NCBI RefSeq assembly: GCF_014205835.1 | Contig: NZ_JACHCQ010000006.1 | Location: forward strand, 1 to 64,000 | Direction of reading: 5' to 3' | DNA: 64,000 bases | Source of the DNA: Pedobacter sp. AK013 | GTDB lineage: Bacteria > Bacteroidota > Bacteroidia > Sphingobacteriales > Sphingobacteriaceae | Shown here: one piece after another, positions 33,146 through 41,644 of the stretch | Layout: each line of letters opens with the position of its first letter | How positions within the stretch are numbered: position 1 is the stretch's first letter | Made by a program: the position numbers and the translations under genes | The notes under the pieces: generated by a model | What the model was told of the DNA's origin: nothing | What the model saw: the letters and a program-made list of their open reading frames with translations, nothing else | Databases searched by the model: none

Positions 33146-34426
33146 ATGCAAAACCTGCCTCCTTTAGCCGAACGTATGCGCCCTCAAAACCTAGATGAAT
33201 ATGTTGGTCAACAACATCTGGTTGGAGAAGGTGCGGTATTACGAAAGGCAATAGAGAGCGGTCAGTTTCCCTCAATGATTTTTTGGGGACCTCCGGGAGT
33301 TGGTAAAACTACATTGGCCTATATCATTTCGCAGGCATTAGACCGGCCATTTTTTAATTTGAGTGCCATTAACAGCGGAGTAAAAGATATTCGCGAGGTA
33401 ATTGATAGGGCGGCACAGCTAAAAGATAGCTTTTTAGGTTTACCTATTTTGTTTATTGATGAGATTCACCGTTTTAGCAAATCGCAGCAAGACAGTTTAT
33501 TAGGCGCTGTAGAGCGGGGCTTGGTTACCTTGATTGGCGCTACAACAGAAAATCCATCTTTCGAGGTTATTTCCGCTTTGCTTTCCCGTTGTCAGGTTTA
33601 TATTTTAAAATCGTTAACGGAAGAGGAGTTGGTTGGGTTGTTGCAAACAGCCATTAAAAAAGATGCAGTTCTTGCAGAGAAAAAGATTTCGATCAAAGAA
33701 CATGAGGCCTTAATCCGTTTGTCTGGTGGTGATGCAAGGAAATTATTAAATGTGCTCGAAATTGCCATTAATGGCATTGGTGGGGATAAAATCGTACTCA
33801 CTAATGAAAACGTATTGGCACATGCACAGCAAAATCTTGCGCTGTATGATAAAGCAGGAGAGCAACATTATGATATTATTTCGGCCTTTATTAAATCCAT
33901 CCGTGGCAGCGATCCCAATGCAGCCGTTTATTGGTTGGCACGGATGATAGAAGGAGGCGAAGATCCGCTATTCATTGCCCGGAGATTATTGATTTTGTCT
34001 TCAGAAGATATTGGCAATGCCAATCCTAATGCCTTACTTTTGGCCAATAACTGTTTTACTGCGGTAAATGTAATCGGTTATCCGGAGGCGCGCATCATCT
34101 TATCGCAGTGCGTAACCTATCTGGCCAGCTCGCCTAAAAGCAACGCATCTTATGAGGCCATAAACAAAGCGCAGGCCTTGGTTAAACAAACAGGTAACTT
34201 GCCCGTACCGTTGCATATCCGCAATGCACCCACCAAACTGATGAAAAATATTGGTTACGGAAAAGATTATCAATACTCGCACGGATATGAAGGCAATTTT
34301 TCGCCACAAGAATATTTTCCTGAAGAATTAAGCGGCACTAAACTTTACGACCCAGGTAAAAATCCCGCAGAAGAGAAATTGCGCGAAAAGCTAAGGCAGA
34401 ACTGGAAAGACAAATACAAGTATTAG
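33146..34426 (+). CDS. rarA: Replication-associated recombination protein RarA (MgsA)
   Basis: A 426-residue AAA+ ATPase from the ATG at 33146 ([27 protein letters not shown]); an upstream TTG at 33083 is not credible. Walker A is [11 protein letters not shown], Walker B is [12 protein letters not shown], sensor 1 [12 protein letters not shown], and the C-terminal tetramerisation domain includes [30 protein letters not shown]. The protein acts at stalled replication forks with SSB. Length and motifs are canonical. The gene is divergent from the VOC gene with about 130 bases between. Confidence 0.95.
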   Translation: MQNLPPLAERMRPQNLDEYVGQQHLVGEGAVLRKAIESGQFPSMIFWGPPGVGKTTLAYIISQALDRPFFNLSAINSGVKDIREVIDRAAQLKDSFLGLPILFIDEIHRFSKSQQDSLLGAVERGLVTLIGATTENPSFEVISALLSRCQVYILKSLTEEELVGLLQTAIKKDAVLAEKKISIKEHEALIRLSGGDARKLLNVLEIAINGIGGDKIVLTNENVLAHAQQNLALYDKAGEQHYDIISAFIKSIRGSDPNAAVYWLARMIEGGEDPLFIARRLLILSSEDIGNANPNALLLANNCFTAVNVIGYPEARIILSQCVTYLASSPKSNASYEAINKAQALVKQTGNLPVPLHIRNAPTKLMKNIGYGKDYQYSHGYEGNFSPQEYFPEELSGTKLYDPGKNPAEEKLREKLRQNWKDKYKY

Positions 34427-34493
34427 TGTAACATTTTCTCTCAAATGCATACTAATAGATATATTGACTAAAATCAAACACCTAAACTAAAAT

Positions 34494-35966
34494 ATGCTGA
34501 GTACTTTTTTAAGCCATCAAAGAAAATCTTTCTGGCGTTCGCGAAACAGGGGCAGTAGCATTGCTGGCCAAATTGTTTTGGGCTTTTTTATGCTATATTT
34601 TTTCATATTGGCGCTTGGTGCCGGATTTGGTATGTCTCATTTACTGACCTACTTTTTCCCCAATCAAGATGTAATTAAAAGCTTCAACGGCATTATCCTC
34701 TATTATTTTGCATTCGATTTTATCATGCGCATGCAGTTTCAGGAATTGCCAACATTAAGTATCATCCCTTACCTGCATCTCAAAATCCAGAAGAGTAAGA
34801 TCATTAAATTTTTAAATGTTAAGGCATTGTTCTCGGCATTTAACCTTTGGCCTTTTTTTATTTTCCTTCCCTTCTGTTTCATCAAAATTGCCCCAAGCCT
34901 TGGTGCTGTTACCACCATCATGTATATTGTTTCGATATTTTCGATCATGATCTTTAATAACTATATGGTGTTGTATATCAAGCGGAAATCGATCACGAAT
35001 ACACTTTATACCTTTTTAGGCCTGGTTGTTATTGCTGCCTTTGCTGCTTTAGAATATTATAAGATTATTTCAATCATGGCCGGTTCCGATTTCGTGTTCC
35101 GTGCCATTGCTGCCCACCCTTATTATGCTTTTGCATTTACTTTGGCTGCTATCGCTATATTTTATTTCAACTCCAGTTTTTTGCGTAAAAATCTATATGT
35201 AGAAGAATTAAGCAGCAAACAGGAGAAGAAAGGAAGTACCGATTATGCTTTTCTTAACCGTTTTGGTAAAGTAGGCGAATTGGCTGCTCTGGAATTAAAA
35301 TTAATTCTCCGCCACAAAAGGCCCCGTTCCGCCGTCATCCTTGGCTTCTTTTTCCTTTTCTATGGGTTCATCTTTTATAAGGAAAAAGCAATCAATACCG
35401 ATGCTTTCGGACAAATGATGTTTGGTGCTATTTTTATGACAGGTGTTTCGATCATTATTTATGGACAATTTATGTTTGCCTGGCAAAGCGCCCATTTTGA
35501 TGGGATATTAGCCAATAAAATCAATTTTAAAGATTACATCAGGGCTAAGTTTTTACTCTTTACCATTGGCTGTACCATTATTACCTTATTGGCGAGTTTT
35601 TACGGATTTTTGAGTCCGAAGCTGTTGCTCTTACATCTGGCTGCCTATTTATATAACATTGGTTTTGGAACGGTAGTAGTACTTTACCTTGCTACCTTAA
35701 ACTATAAACGCCTGGATATTACCAAAGCCGCAAGCTTTAACTATCAGGGAACCGGTGCTACCCAATGGCTTTTAATGTTCCCTTATGCACTTACACCAAT
35801 TTTAATGTATGTACCGTTCGGCATATTGAATAAACCCTATTGGGGATTAGCCGTAGTGGGCACATTCGGGTTAGCCATGCTATTGTTACGGGGCTTTTGG
35901 GTTAATTATATTGCAAAAAGATTAGAGTTACAACGTTATAAAATAGCCGAAGGCTTTAGAGAATAA
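34494..35966 (+). CDS. DUF5687-family ABC exporter permease
   Basis: A 490-residue membrane protein with roughly twelve hydrophobic segments and a central cytoplasmic loop (about residues 235-275) rich in charged residues. The start MLSTFLSHQRKSFWRSRNRG is typical of the DUF5687 family of Bacteroidota. The ATP-binding subunit follows after two bases, so together they form an ABC-2-like transporter. The transported substrate is unknown. Confidence 0.82.
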   Translation: MLSTFLSHQRKSFWRSRNRGSSIAGQIVLGFFMLYFFILALGAGFGMSHLLTYFFPNQDVIKSFNGIILYYFAFDFIMRMQFQELPTLSIIPYLHLKIQKSKIIKFLNVKALFSAFNLWPFFIFLPFCFIKIAPSLGAVTTIMYIVSIFSIMIFNNYMVLYIKRKSITNTLYTFLGLVVIAAFAALEYYKIISIMAGSDFVFRAIAAHPYYAFAFTLAAIAIFYFNSSFLRKNLYVEELSSKQEKKGSTDYAFLNRFGKVGELAALELKLILRHKRPRSAVILGFFFLFYGFIFYKEKAINTDAFGQMMFGAIFMTGVSIIIYGQFMFAWQSAHFDGILANKINFKDYIRAKFLLFTIGCTIITLLASFYGFLSPKLLLLHLAAYLYNIGFGTVVVLYLATLNYKRLDITKAASFNYQGTGATQWLLMFPYALTPILMYVPFGILNKPYWGLAVVGTFGLAMLLLRGFWVNYIAKRLELQRYKIAEGFRE

Positions 35967-35968
35967 TT

Positions 35969-36661
35969 ATGATTTTAGAAGTTAAGAATTTACAAAAAGT
36001 TTATGGCGATAAAATCGTTGTAAACATAGAAGATTTGCAGATTGCTGCTGGCGAAACCGTTGGCTTAGTTGGAAATAATGGCGCAGGTAAAACCACTTTC
36101 TTCCGAATGCTTTTAGACTTGATCCGCCCTACTAATGGCGAGGTTTTATCGAAAGGCGAAAACGTAATGCATAACGATAATTGGAAAAACTATACAGCAT
36201 CGTTTTTAGACGAAGGTTTTCTGATTGATTATTTAACGCCTGAAGAATATTTCATTTTTATTGGAAGTTTAAATAATTTAAGTGTAGCTGATGTTTCGGC
36301 TTACCTGAGCCAATATGGCGAGTTCTTTAATGGAGAAATATTAAACAGTGGAAAATACATCCGCGATTTTAGTAAAGGGAATCAAAATAAAGTTGGTATT
36401 GCAGCTGCGCTGATGCAAAAGCCAGAAATTTTAATTTTAGATGAACCTTTTGCCAACCTAGATCCAACCACACAGATCCGTTTAAAAAAACTGCTGAAAG
36501 AGCAAACAGGCAACATGACTACCTTTATCTCCAGTCACGATTTAAATCATGTGACCGACGTTTGTAACCGTATTATCTTAGTTGAAAAAGGTAGGGTAAT
36601 TAAAGATTTTAAAACAGACGAAAATACATTAAAGGAATTAGAGAATTATTTCTCTGCCTAG
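35969..36661 (+). CDS. ABC transporter ATP-binding protein
   Basis: A 230-residue ABC ATPase: Walker A GNNGAGKTT, signature FSKGNQNKVGIAAAL (a degenerate LSGGQ as in many ABC-2 exporters), Walker B ILILDEPFANLD and the switch histidine in FISSHDLNHV. It partners the DUF5687 permease encoded two bases upstream. A good terminator follows. Confidence 0.92.
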   Translation: MILEVKNLQKVYGDKIVVNIEDLQIAAGETVGLVGNNGAGKTTFFRMLLDLIRPTNGEVLSKGENVMHNDNWKNYTASFLDEGFLIDYLTPEEYFIFIGSLNNLSVADVSAYLSQYGEFFNGEILNSGKYIRDFSKGNQNKVGIAAALMQKPEILILDEPFANLDPTTQIRLKKLLKEQTGNMTTFISSHDLNHVTDVCNRIILVEKGRVIKDFKTDENTLKELENYFSA

Positions 36662-36690
36662 TTTTTGTACTAAGAATGATACATTATAGA

Positions 36691-36720
36691 AGAGTCTCCA
36701 TTTATTGGGACTCTTTTTTT
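36691..36720 (+). terminator. Terminator of the DUF5687 ABC operon
   Basis: AGAGTCTCC pairs with GGGACTCT around a short A+T-rich loop and runs into seven T residues, 30 bases after the ATPase stop. Confidence 0.85.
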
Positions 36721-36837
36721 ATGTGTATCGTTCATATTTTTGGTGAAATTGGGCCAAAATGAACAGAAAATACAGTTTGCTTACTTTTTGGCATTGTGTT
36801 TGAATGTAACGGGTAGAAATTATAAATCTAGATTATT

Positions 36838-37515
36838 ATGAGTATTTCAAAAGTAAGAATAGCGACATTAAGTATAGGATTAGCAGTAGGTTCGATGGCA
36901 TTCCAAAGTTGTGATAGTTTAACTAAAACACAAAAAGGAGCTGGTATCGGTGCTGCAGCTGGTGGTGTTATTGGTGCCTTAATTGGTAAAAAAGCCGGTA
37001 ATACAGCAGTAGGCGCCTTAATTGGTGGTGCTATTGGCGGTACAGCGGGAGCTTTTATCGGCCGTAGAATGGACAGACAGGCAGCTGAAATCCAGAAAGC
37101 TATTCCTAATGCAGAAGTTATTCGTGAAGGAGAAGGAATTATTGTAAAATTCGATAGCGGTATTTTATTCGATTTTGATAAAACGGCTTTGAAAGATGCA
37201 GCTAAAACAAACATACAGAGTTTAGCTTCTTCGTTAAATCAATATCCTGATACTGATATTAAAATTATTGGCCATACCGATAGCCGTGGTACCGAACAAT
37301 ATAACATGGGCCTATCAGAAAGAAGAGCAGCAGCAGTTAAAGCCTATGCTGTTTCGCAAGGCGTTCCTTCAAACCGTTTAGTTACTATTGGTAAAGGTTT
37401 TTCTGAACCAATTGCAGATAATGAAACTGATGCTGGTCGTGCAGCTAACCGTCGTGTGGAGATTGTAATCGTTGCCAACGATGCATTAAAAGCAACGGCA
37501 CAGAAACAAGGATAA
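36838..37515 (+). CDS. OmpA-family lipoprotein with glycine-zipper
   Basis: A 225-residue envelope protein. A lipoprotein signal ends at Cys24 (MAFQSCDSL). Residues about 33-80 are a glycine-zipper segment (GAGIGAAAGGVIGALIGKK, GALIGGAIGGTAGAFIGRR). Residues about 105-215 form an OmpA/MotB peptidoglycan-binding domain with the motif DTDIKIIGHTDSRGTEQYNMGLSERRA read in parts and ANRRVEIVI at the end. It should tether the outer membrane to peptidoglycan. The family is common in Bacteroidota (YiaD-like). It is monocistronic with a strong terminator. Confidence 0.92.
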   Translation: MSISKVRIATLSIGLAVGSMAFQSCDSLTKTQKGAGIGAAAGGVIGALIGKKAGNTAVGALIGGAIGGTAGAFIGRRMDRQAAEIQKAIPNAEVIREGEGIIVKFDSGILFDFDKTALKDAAKTNIQSLASSLNQYPDTDIKIIGHTDSRGTEQYNMGLSERRAAAVKAYAVSQGVPSNRLVTIGKGFSEPIADNETDAGRAANRRVEIVIVANDALKATAQKQG

Positions 37516-37557
37516 TACCGCAAATTCCCTCTACCTATGAGGTCATTATAAATGCAG

Positions 37558-37586
37558 CCCCGGTGTACATCCACCGGGGTTTTTTT
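37558..37586 (+). terminator. Terminator of the OmpA-like gene
   Basis: CCCCGGTG pairs with CACCGGGG around TACATC and is followed by seven T residues, 43 bases after the stop. Confidence 0.92.
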
Positions 37587-37664
37587 ATGTTTTGTGATGT
37601 TGCAACTGTTGTGCGACAAATTGCATAAACGGTTACGAGCACATTATTGTCTAACACGAGGTTG

Positions 37665-37951
37665 TATATTCCTATTGTTTTTTGAAAAGCAGGTTCCTGT
37701 GTAAATCGGTTCCGAAAGCCCCGCCATTCGCTTTACCTCTCTGCGTTCGGTGCCCGCTGCTGTCGGGTTTAGTTAACTTAGCGTAGGGCCCGGAGGTTAA
37801 ACCGCCCTGCAACCCTAAATAGTTGCACTTGCCTCTGAATTTGAACGGGATTGAAGCGGCATCCTCCGATCTGATTTTTCATCAGAATCGGAGATATAGC
37901 AGAAAGCCCGACTGACATTAAAAAGTGTAAATAGCCTTGCTTTCCAAAAAA
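37665..37951 (+). repeat. Intergenic repeat family 2, copy C (extended form)
   Basis: About 287 bases, starting TATATTCCTATTG and ending near CTTGCTTTCCAAAAAA. The first half carries the family 2 block (CGAAAGCCCCGCCATTCGC, GCGTTCGGTGCCCGC, GTCGGGTTTAGTTAACTT). The second half has GGGATTGAAGCGGCATCC, a CCGAT...ATCGG hairpin and GATATAGCAGAAAGCCCG. Copy D follows in direct orientation; copies A and B at 24414-24790 are inverted relative to it. Confidence 0.88.
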
Positions 37952-38008
37952 ACTTATATCAGATGTCTTTCATCATTTTTCGACCTGATCTGTTACGCTG
38001 CGAAAGGC

Positions 38009-38296
38009 TATATTCCTATTGTTTTTTGAAGAGCAGGTTCCTGTGTAAATCGGTTCCGAAAGTCCCGCCATTCGCTTTACCTCTCTGCGTTCAGTGCCCG
38101 CTGCTGTCGGGTTTAGTTAACTTAGCATAGGGACCGGAGGTTAAACCGCTCTGCAACCCTCAATAGGTTGCACTTGCCTCTCAATTTAAACGGGATTGAA
38201 GCGGCATCCTCCGATCTGATTTTTCATCAGAATCGGAGATATAGCAGAAAGCCCGACTGACATTAAAAAATGTAAATGGCCTTGCTTTCCAAAAAA
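38009..38296 (+). repeat. Intergenic repeat family 2, copy D (extended form)
   Basis: Matches copy C over its whole length with only scattered substitutions (for example GAAAAGC versus GAAGAGC, GCGTAGGGCCC versus GCATAGGGACC). The start-to-start distance is 344 bases. Near identity suggests a recent duplication. Confidence 0.88.
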
Positions 38297-38329
38297 TAAA
38301 AGATCTTGTATAGGGTCTCTTTCATCATT

Positions 38330-38395
38330 CGTCACCCTGAATTTATTTCAGGGTCTATCTAAACAGGAAGACGCTGAATCAAATTCAGCATGACG
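38330..38395. repeat. Palindromic CCCTGAA/TTCAGCATGACG repeat
   Basis: CGTCA at the left and TGACG at the right frame two internal hairpins, CCCTGAATTTATTTCAGGG and CGCTGAATCAAATTCAGCA. The layout is that of a REP-like element with paired stems, located between the family 2 repeats and the small gene at 38429. Confidence 0.7.
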
Positions 38396-38428
38396 ATCGC
38401 GTCAGGCAAAAGCGACTAAAAATTGTGC

Positions 38429-38782
38429 CTACGAATAAATATCTTCGAAATAACTTACCACTAGCGATTTCATCAGCATTTCCTGCTCAAGCATGGTATA
38501 AGGTGGAATGGCTTTAATTAATTTCCAATGTGGCCATCCGTCCTGATCTAGACCCTCTAGCTCATAGAATCCCATTTCGCTCAATAAACGGCAGGTAGCA
38601 ATATGCATCAACTCTTCTTTTTGGCGTTTGCTGTATTTCTTTGGCCCCTTGCCCAGCTCCTGAACACCAATTAAAAAAAGCATTACTTTTAAATCAGGAA
38701 AATCGGATTCAAATTCCTTTGAAATTCTTTCCTGTAAAACTTTCCACTTGGCATTAATCTCCGAAGGCTTCATATCTGACAA
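38429..38782 (-). CDS. Conserved hypothetical protein
   Basis: A 117-residue, mainly helical cytoplasmic protein (EINAKWKVLQERISKEFESDFP ... FLIGVQELGKGPKKYSKRQKEELMHIATCRLLSEMGFYEL ... DQDGWPHWKLIKAIPPY). The patterns look conserved rather than random and the codon pattern is coding. I recall similar proteins across Bacteroidota but no assigned function. It is divergent from the oxidoreductase gene at 38877 with 94 bases between. Confidence 0.7.
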   Translation of the reverse strand: MSDMKPSEINAKWKVLQERISKEFESDFPDLKVMLFLIGVQELGKGPKKYSKRQKEELMHIATCRLLSEMGFYELEGLDQDGWPHWKLIKAIPPYTMLEQEMLMKSLVVSYFEDIYS

Positions 38783-38876
38783 AGATAGGTAAAAGGTGTA
38801 AGGCCTAAGTAAAAGCTTTGCGGTTTTAACATTAAAGCTTGATTGGTAATTGTATTTTTAACTACATTTATAACCT

Positions 38877-39914
38877 ATGGATACGAATATCAATAAAACA
38901 ATTAATGCGGGTTTATTAGCTTATGGCATGTCAGGGAAAGTTTTTCATGCTCCTTTTTTGCAGGCACACAATGGATTTAATTTAAAGGCAATAGTAGAAC
39001 GCAGCCATAAAAACGCAGTGAATGATTATCCAAATATTACAAGTTATAATAGTATAGATGAACTCCTTGGTGATGAGGAAATAGATTTAGTGGTAATTAA
39101 CACCCCTAATAACCTGCATTATGAACATTCGAAAGCTGCATTAAATGCACATAAACATATTCTGGTTGAAAAACCATTTACGGCAACGGTTGCACAAGCA
39201 AAAGAACTTTTTGAACTTGCAGATAGTGTAGGAAAACAAATCTTTTTCTATCAGAACCGCCGTTGGGACAGCGACTTTACCTCAGTGAAAAAGGTTATTG
39301 AAAGTGGCAAGCTGGGGAAGCTGGTTGAGGTTCATTTACGTTACGATCGTTACCGCAATGTAATCGGGCCAAAGGTATTTAAAGAAAATCCGGTAGAGGC
39401 TAGCGGACTTTTATACGATTTAGGTCCGCACCTGTTAGATCAGGTGATCTGTTTATTTGGCAAACCTTTAAGGTACCACAAAATTTTAGGTAAAAATAGG
39501 GTAGGTACTTTGGTAGACGATTACTTTTCGATCCAGCTAAATTATCCGGATAGTTTGAATGTTTTTGTTACTTCGAGTATGTTGGTGGTAAGCCCGCAGG
39601 CAGGATTTGTTTTACATGGCATGAACGGAAGTTATATTAAACAGAGAACCGATATCCAGGAAGAGCAACTTTTGGCGGGTATGAAATTAAGCGATCCGGC
39701 TTATGGCATCGAATCTGAAAGCAAAGATGGTGTATTAACCACTATTGACGCAGATGGCAATAAAACGGAGGAAACTATTCCCTCAGAAGTGGGTAGCTAT
39801 CTGCCACTTTTCGAAGCCGTTTATCAGGGCATTGTTAACAATAAGCCCTATCCGGTAACCCGCGAAGATGTTTTAACACAAATGGAAATTATAGAAAGCC
39901 CCATAACTGCATAA
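38877..39914 (+). CDS. Gfo/Idh/MocA-family oxidoreductase
   Basis: A 345-residue NAD(P)-dependent sugar-type dehydrogenase. The Rossmann fold starts at about residue 10 (NAGLLAYGMSGKVFHAPFL), the family's EKPFT motif is near residue 98 with the catalytic Lys, and the central segment reads SGLLYDLGPHLLDQVICLFG. The YdgJ/YvaA-like subgroup (scyllo-inositol-type dehydrogenases) has the same KVFHAPF start. The exact substrate is uncertain. The M90 peptidase gene follows after eight bases, probably as an operon. Confidence 0.88.
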   Translation: MDTNINKTINAGLLAYGMSGKVFHAPFLQAHNGFNLKAIVERSHKNAVNDYPNITSYNSIDELLGDEEIDLVVINTPNNLHYEHSKAALNAHKHILVEKPFTATVAQAKELFELADSVGKQIFFYQNRRWDSDFTSVKKVIESGKLGKLVEVHLRYDRYRNVIGPKVFKENPVEASGLLYDLGPHLLDQVICLFGKPLRYHKILGKNRVGTLVDDYFSIQLNYPDSLNVFVTSSMLVVSPQAGFVLHGMNGSYIKQRTDIQEEQLLAGMKLSDPAYGIESESKDGVLTTIDADGNKTEETIPSEVGSYLPLFEAVYQGIVNNKPYPVTREDVLTQMEIIESPITA

Positions 39915-39922
39915 CCCTGATC

Positions 39923-40696
39923 ATGAATTCTCTTCCATTTGTATACCTGATTCCAATTTTTCTGATTGCGCTTTATTTAATCCTGAAGAAAAAGAAAATT
40001 GCGATAGAGCCTTTAACCGATGTTGACAAAAAAATACTCGACGACTATGTAGACTATTACCATAATCTAGATTCGACGGATAAACTGAGGTTTGAAGAGA
40101 AAGTAGCTGCATTTTTCAGTACGGTTAAAATTGAGCCGGTGGGTTTAGAAATGACCACGTTAGACGAACTGCTGATTGCCTCTAGTGCAGTAATCCCGAT
40201 TTTTGGTTTCGACGATTGGCAATACAAAAACTTAACCAGCGTTTTATTATATCCCGATGCTTTTAACAAGGATTTTCAGTTTGAAGGTGGCGAAAGGAAT
40301 ATTATGGGGATGGTAGGCACAGGTTATATGAACGGACAAATGATTTTATCGCGATCGGCGCTACGCCATGGTTTTTCTAAAAGTGCAGGGAAAGAAAATA
40401 CCGCAATACACGAGTTTGTGCATCTTTTAGATAAATCAGACGGTGCAACAGATGGAGTACCCGAAAATTTAATGGCACATGAATATACCCTGCCCTGGAT
40501 TAAAATGATGCGTGAAGAAATTGAAAAGATTGAAGACAATAAATCGGATATTAATCCTTATGCCATTACGAATGAGGCCGAATTTTTTGCCGTAGTTTCA
40601 GAATACTTTTTCGAAAAGCCCGAACAGCTTAAAGATAAGCACCCTGAATTGTATTTTCAGTTAAGCCGTATTTTTGCGCAACAGCCCGCAGGTTAA
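39923..40696 (+). CDS. M90-family zinc metallopeptidase (MtfA-like)
   Basis: A 257-residue protein with an N-terminal membrane helix (residues 5-22), then a metallopeptidase domain with AIHEFVHLLD (His163 and His167 with Glu164 as HExxH) followed by DGATDGVP, and the downstream glutamate region NEAEFFAVVSEYFFEKP (about 217-232). This matches the M90/MtfA family. MtfA in E. coli interacts with the Mlc repressor and has aminopeptidase activity. The membrane anchor is common in Bacteroidota members. Substrate unknown. Confidence 0.88.
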   Translation: MNSLPFVYLIPIFLIALYLILKKKKIAIEPLTDVDKKILDDYVDYYHNLDSTDKLRFEEKVAAFFSTVKIEPVGLEMTTLDELLIASSAVIPIFGFDDWQYKNLTSVLLYPDAFNKDFQFEGGERNIMGMVGTGYMNGQMILSRSALRHGFSKSAGKENTAIHEFVHLLDKSDGATDGVPENLMAHEYTLPWIKMMREEIEKIEDNKSDINPYAITNEAEFFAVVSEYFFEKPEQLKDKHPELYFQLSRIFAQQPAG

Positions 40697-40712
40697 AAAT
40701 GATAAATTACAA

Positions 40713-41603
40713 ATGAAAATATTTGCAACAGTTATCTGTAGTTTGATAGCCATCAGCGCCTTTGCGCAGAAAACATATGTGCTAAGGCAAAATTACCCAA
40801 CAGGGAATAGGTATAACTTCTCGTTTATTTCAGATCAGATTATTAACCAGAAAATTAGTGGCAGGAGTATTAATTCAACGCAAGCCATCGGTACCGATTA
40901 TACTTTTGAGATTACAGAAGGGCACAATGGTGATAAAGATATAAAGGTAACCTACAACAGGTTGTTTATGAAATCGACCGCAATGGGGAATACCATGAAC
41001 CTGGACTCGGATGAGGCAGACAGTACCAAAAAAGGTCCGTTTGCAGGTTTTAAAGGCGCATCTTTTTATATGACAGTAGCTTCAAACGGTGGAATTAAAA
41101 CCGTAGCTGGCATTGATGGGATGCTAGATCGCGTAGCAGCAAAAATGACTACCGATACCGCTAAGTTAAGGGCCATCAAAAGTGCTTTAGGAAAGCAATT
41201 TAGCGCCGATATGGTTAAACAAACCATGGAATCGTCTTTTAAAATTTATCCTGAAAAATTGATTAAAATAGGCGATAGCTGGACCGTTGATACCAAAATG
41301 CAAATGAGCATGCCCATTGAAACGATTACGCAATATACGTTAAAAGAAGTAAAGGATGGTGTTGCCATTTTGAGTGTAAAGGGAAGCTTAATCTCGAAAG
41401 GAAATTTTGAAGTGATGAGCAACCACATGGAAACCGATTTAAAAGGTACAAACTCCGGAGAAATAGCTGTCGATTTAAAAACGGGCATAGTATTGAACAG
41501 CCACTTGCGCGTTGAACTTTACGGCAAAATGAAATCGATGGGACAGGATATCGATTTTGAAATGCAAGGCATTAATAAAATTGTAGGGAAAGAAATTAAT
41601 TGA
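40713..41603 (+). CDS. Exported DUF6263-family protein
   Basis: A 296-residue protein from the ATG at 40713 with a signal peptide (MKIFATVICSLIAISAFAQ). The rest is beta-rich: residues about 20-95 (YVLRQNYPTGNRYNFSFISDQ) and repeats of strands through MSMPIETITQYTLKEVKDGVAILSVKG. The pattern matches what I know as DUF6263, a family of exported Bacteroidota proteins of unknown role with a lipocalin-like beta architecture. It follows the M90 gene by 16 bases and may be co-transcribed. Confidence 0.75.
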   Translation: MKIFATVICSLIAISAFAQKTYVLRQNYPTGNRYNFSFISDQIINQKISGRSINSTQAIGTDYTFEITEGHNGDKDIKVTYNRLFMKSTAMGNTMNLDSDEADSTKKGPFAGFKGASFYMTVASNGGIKTVAGIDGMLDRVAAKMTTDTAKLRAIKSALGKQFSADMVKQTMESSFKIYPEKLIKIGDSWTVDTKMQMSMPIETITQYTLKEVKDGVAILSVKGSLISKGNFEVMSNHMETDLKGTNSGEIAVDLKTGIVLNSHLRVELYGKMKSMGQDIDFEMQGINKIVGKEIN

Positions 41604-41635
41604 GACCTTCTAGGTTTAAAAAACCTAGAAGGTCT
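41603..41635. repeat. Perfect 15-bp inverted repeat between convergent genes
   Basis: AGACCTTCTAGGTTT (41603-41617) and AAACCTAGAAGGTCT (41621-41635) are exact complements around AAA. No T-tract follows on either strand, so it is more REP-like than a classical terminator, though it could end transcripts from both sides. It overlaps the last base of the stop codon at 41601-41603. Confidence 0.8.
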
Positions 41636-41644
41636 GATATAAGC

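Larger units (their letters stand above)
37516..38428. other. Repeat-rich intergenic region, no gene
   Basis: 913 bases with no credible gene on either strand. After the OmpA-gene terminator it consists of two near-identical direct repeats (37665-37951 and 38009-38296) separated by 57 bases, then a family 1-type palindrome (38330-38395). The unusually G+C-rich repeat cores stand out from the A+T-rich intergenic sequence elsewhere. Confidence 0.8.

Noticed and set aside
36828..37214. 128-residue open frame opposite the OmpA-like gene
   Set aside because: The apparent Ala/Pro/Ile repeats are the antisense of the glycine-zipper codons. No start context or homology pattern.
37516..38428. Possible CRISPR or rRNA-related locus in the long gap
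   Set aside because: The two repeats are about 287 bases with a 57-base gap and only two copies; no short regularly spaced repeats and no rRNA-like sequence were seen.
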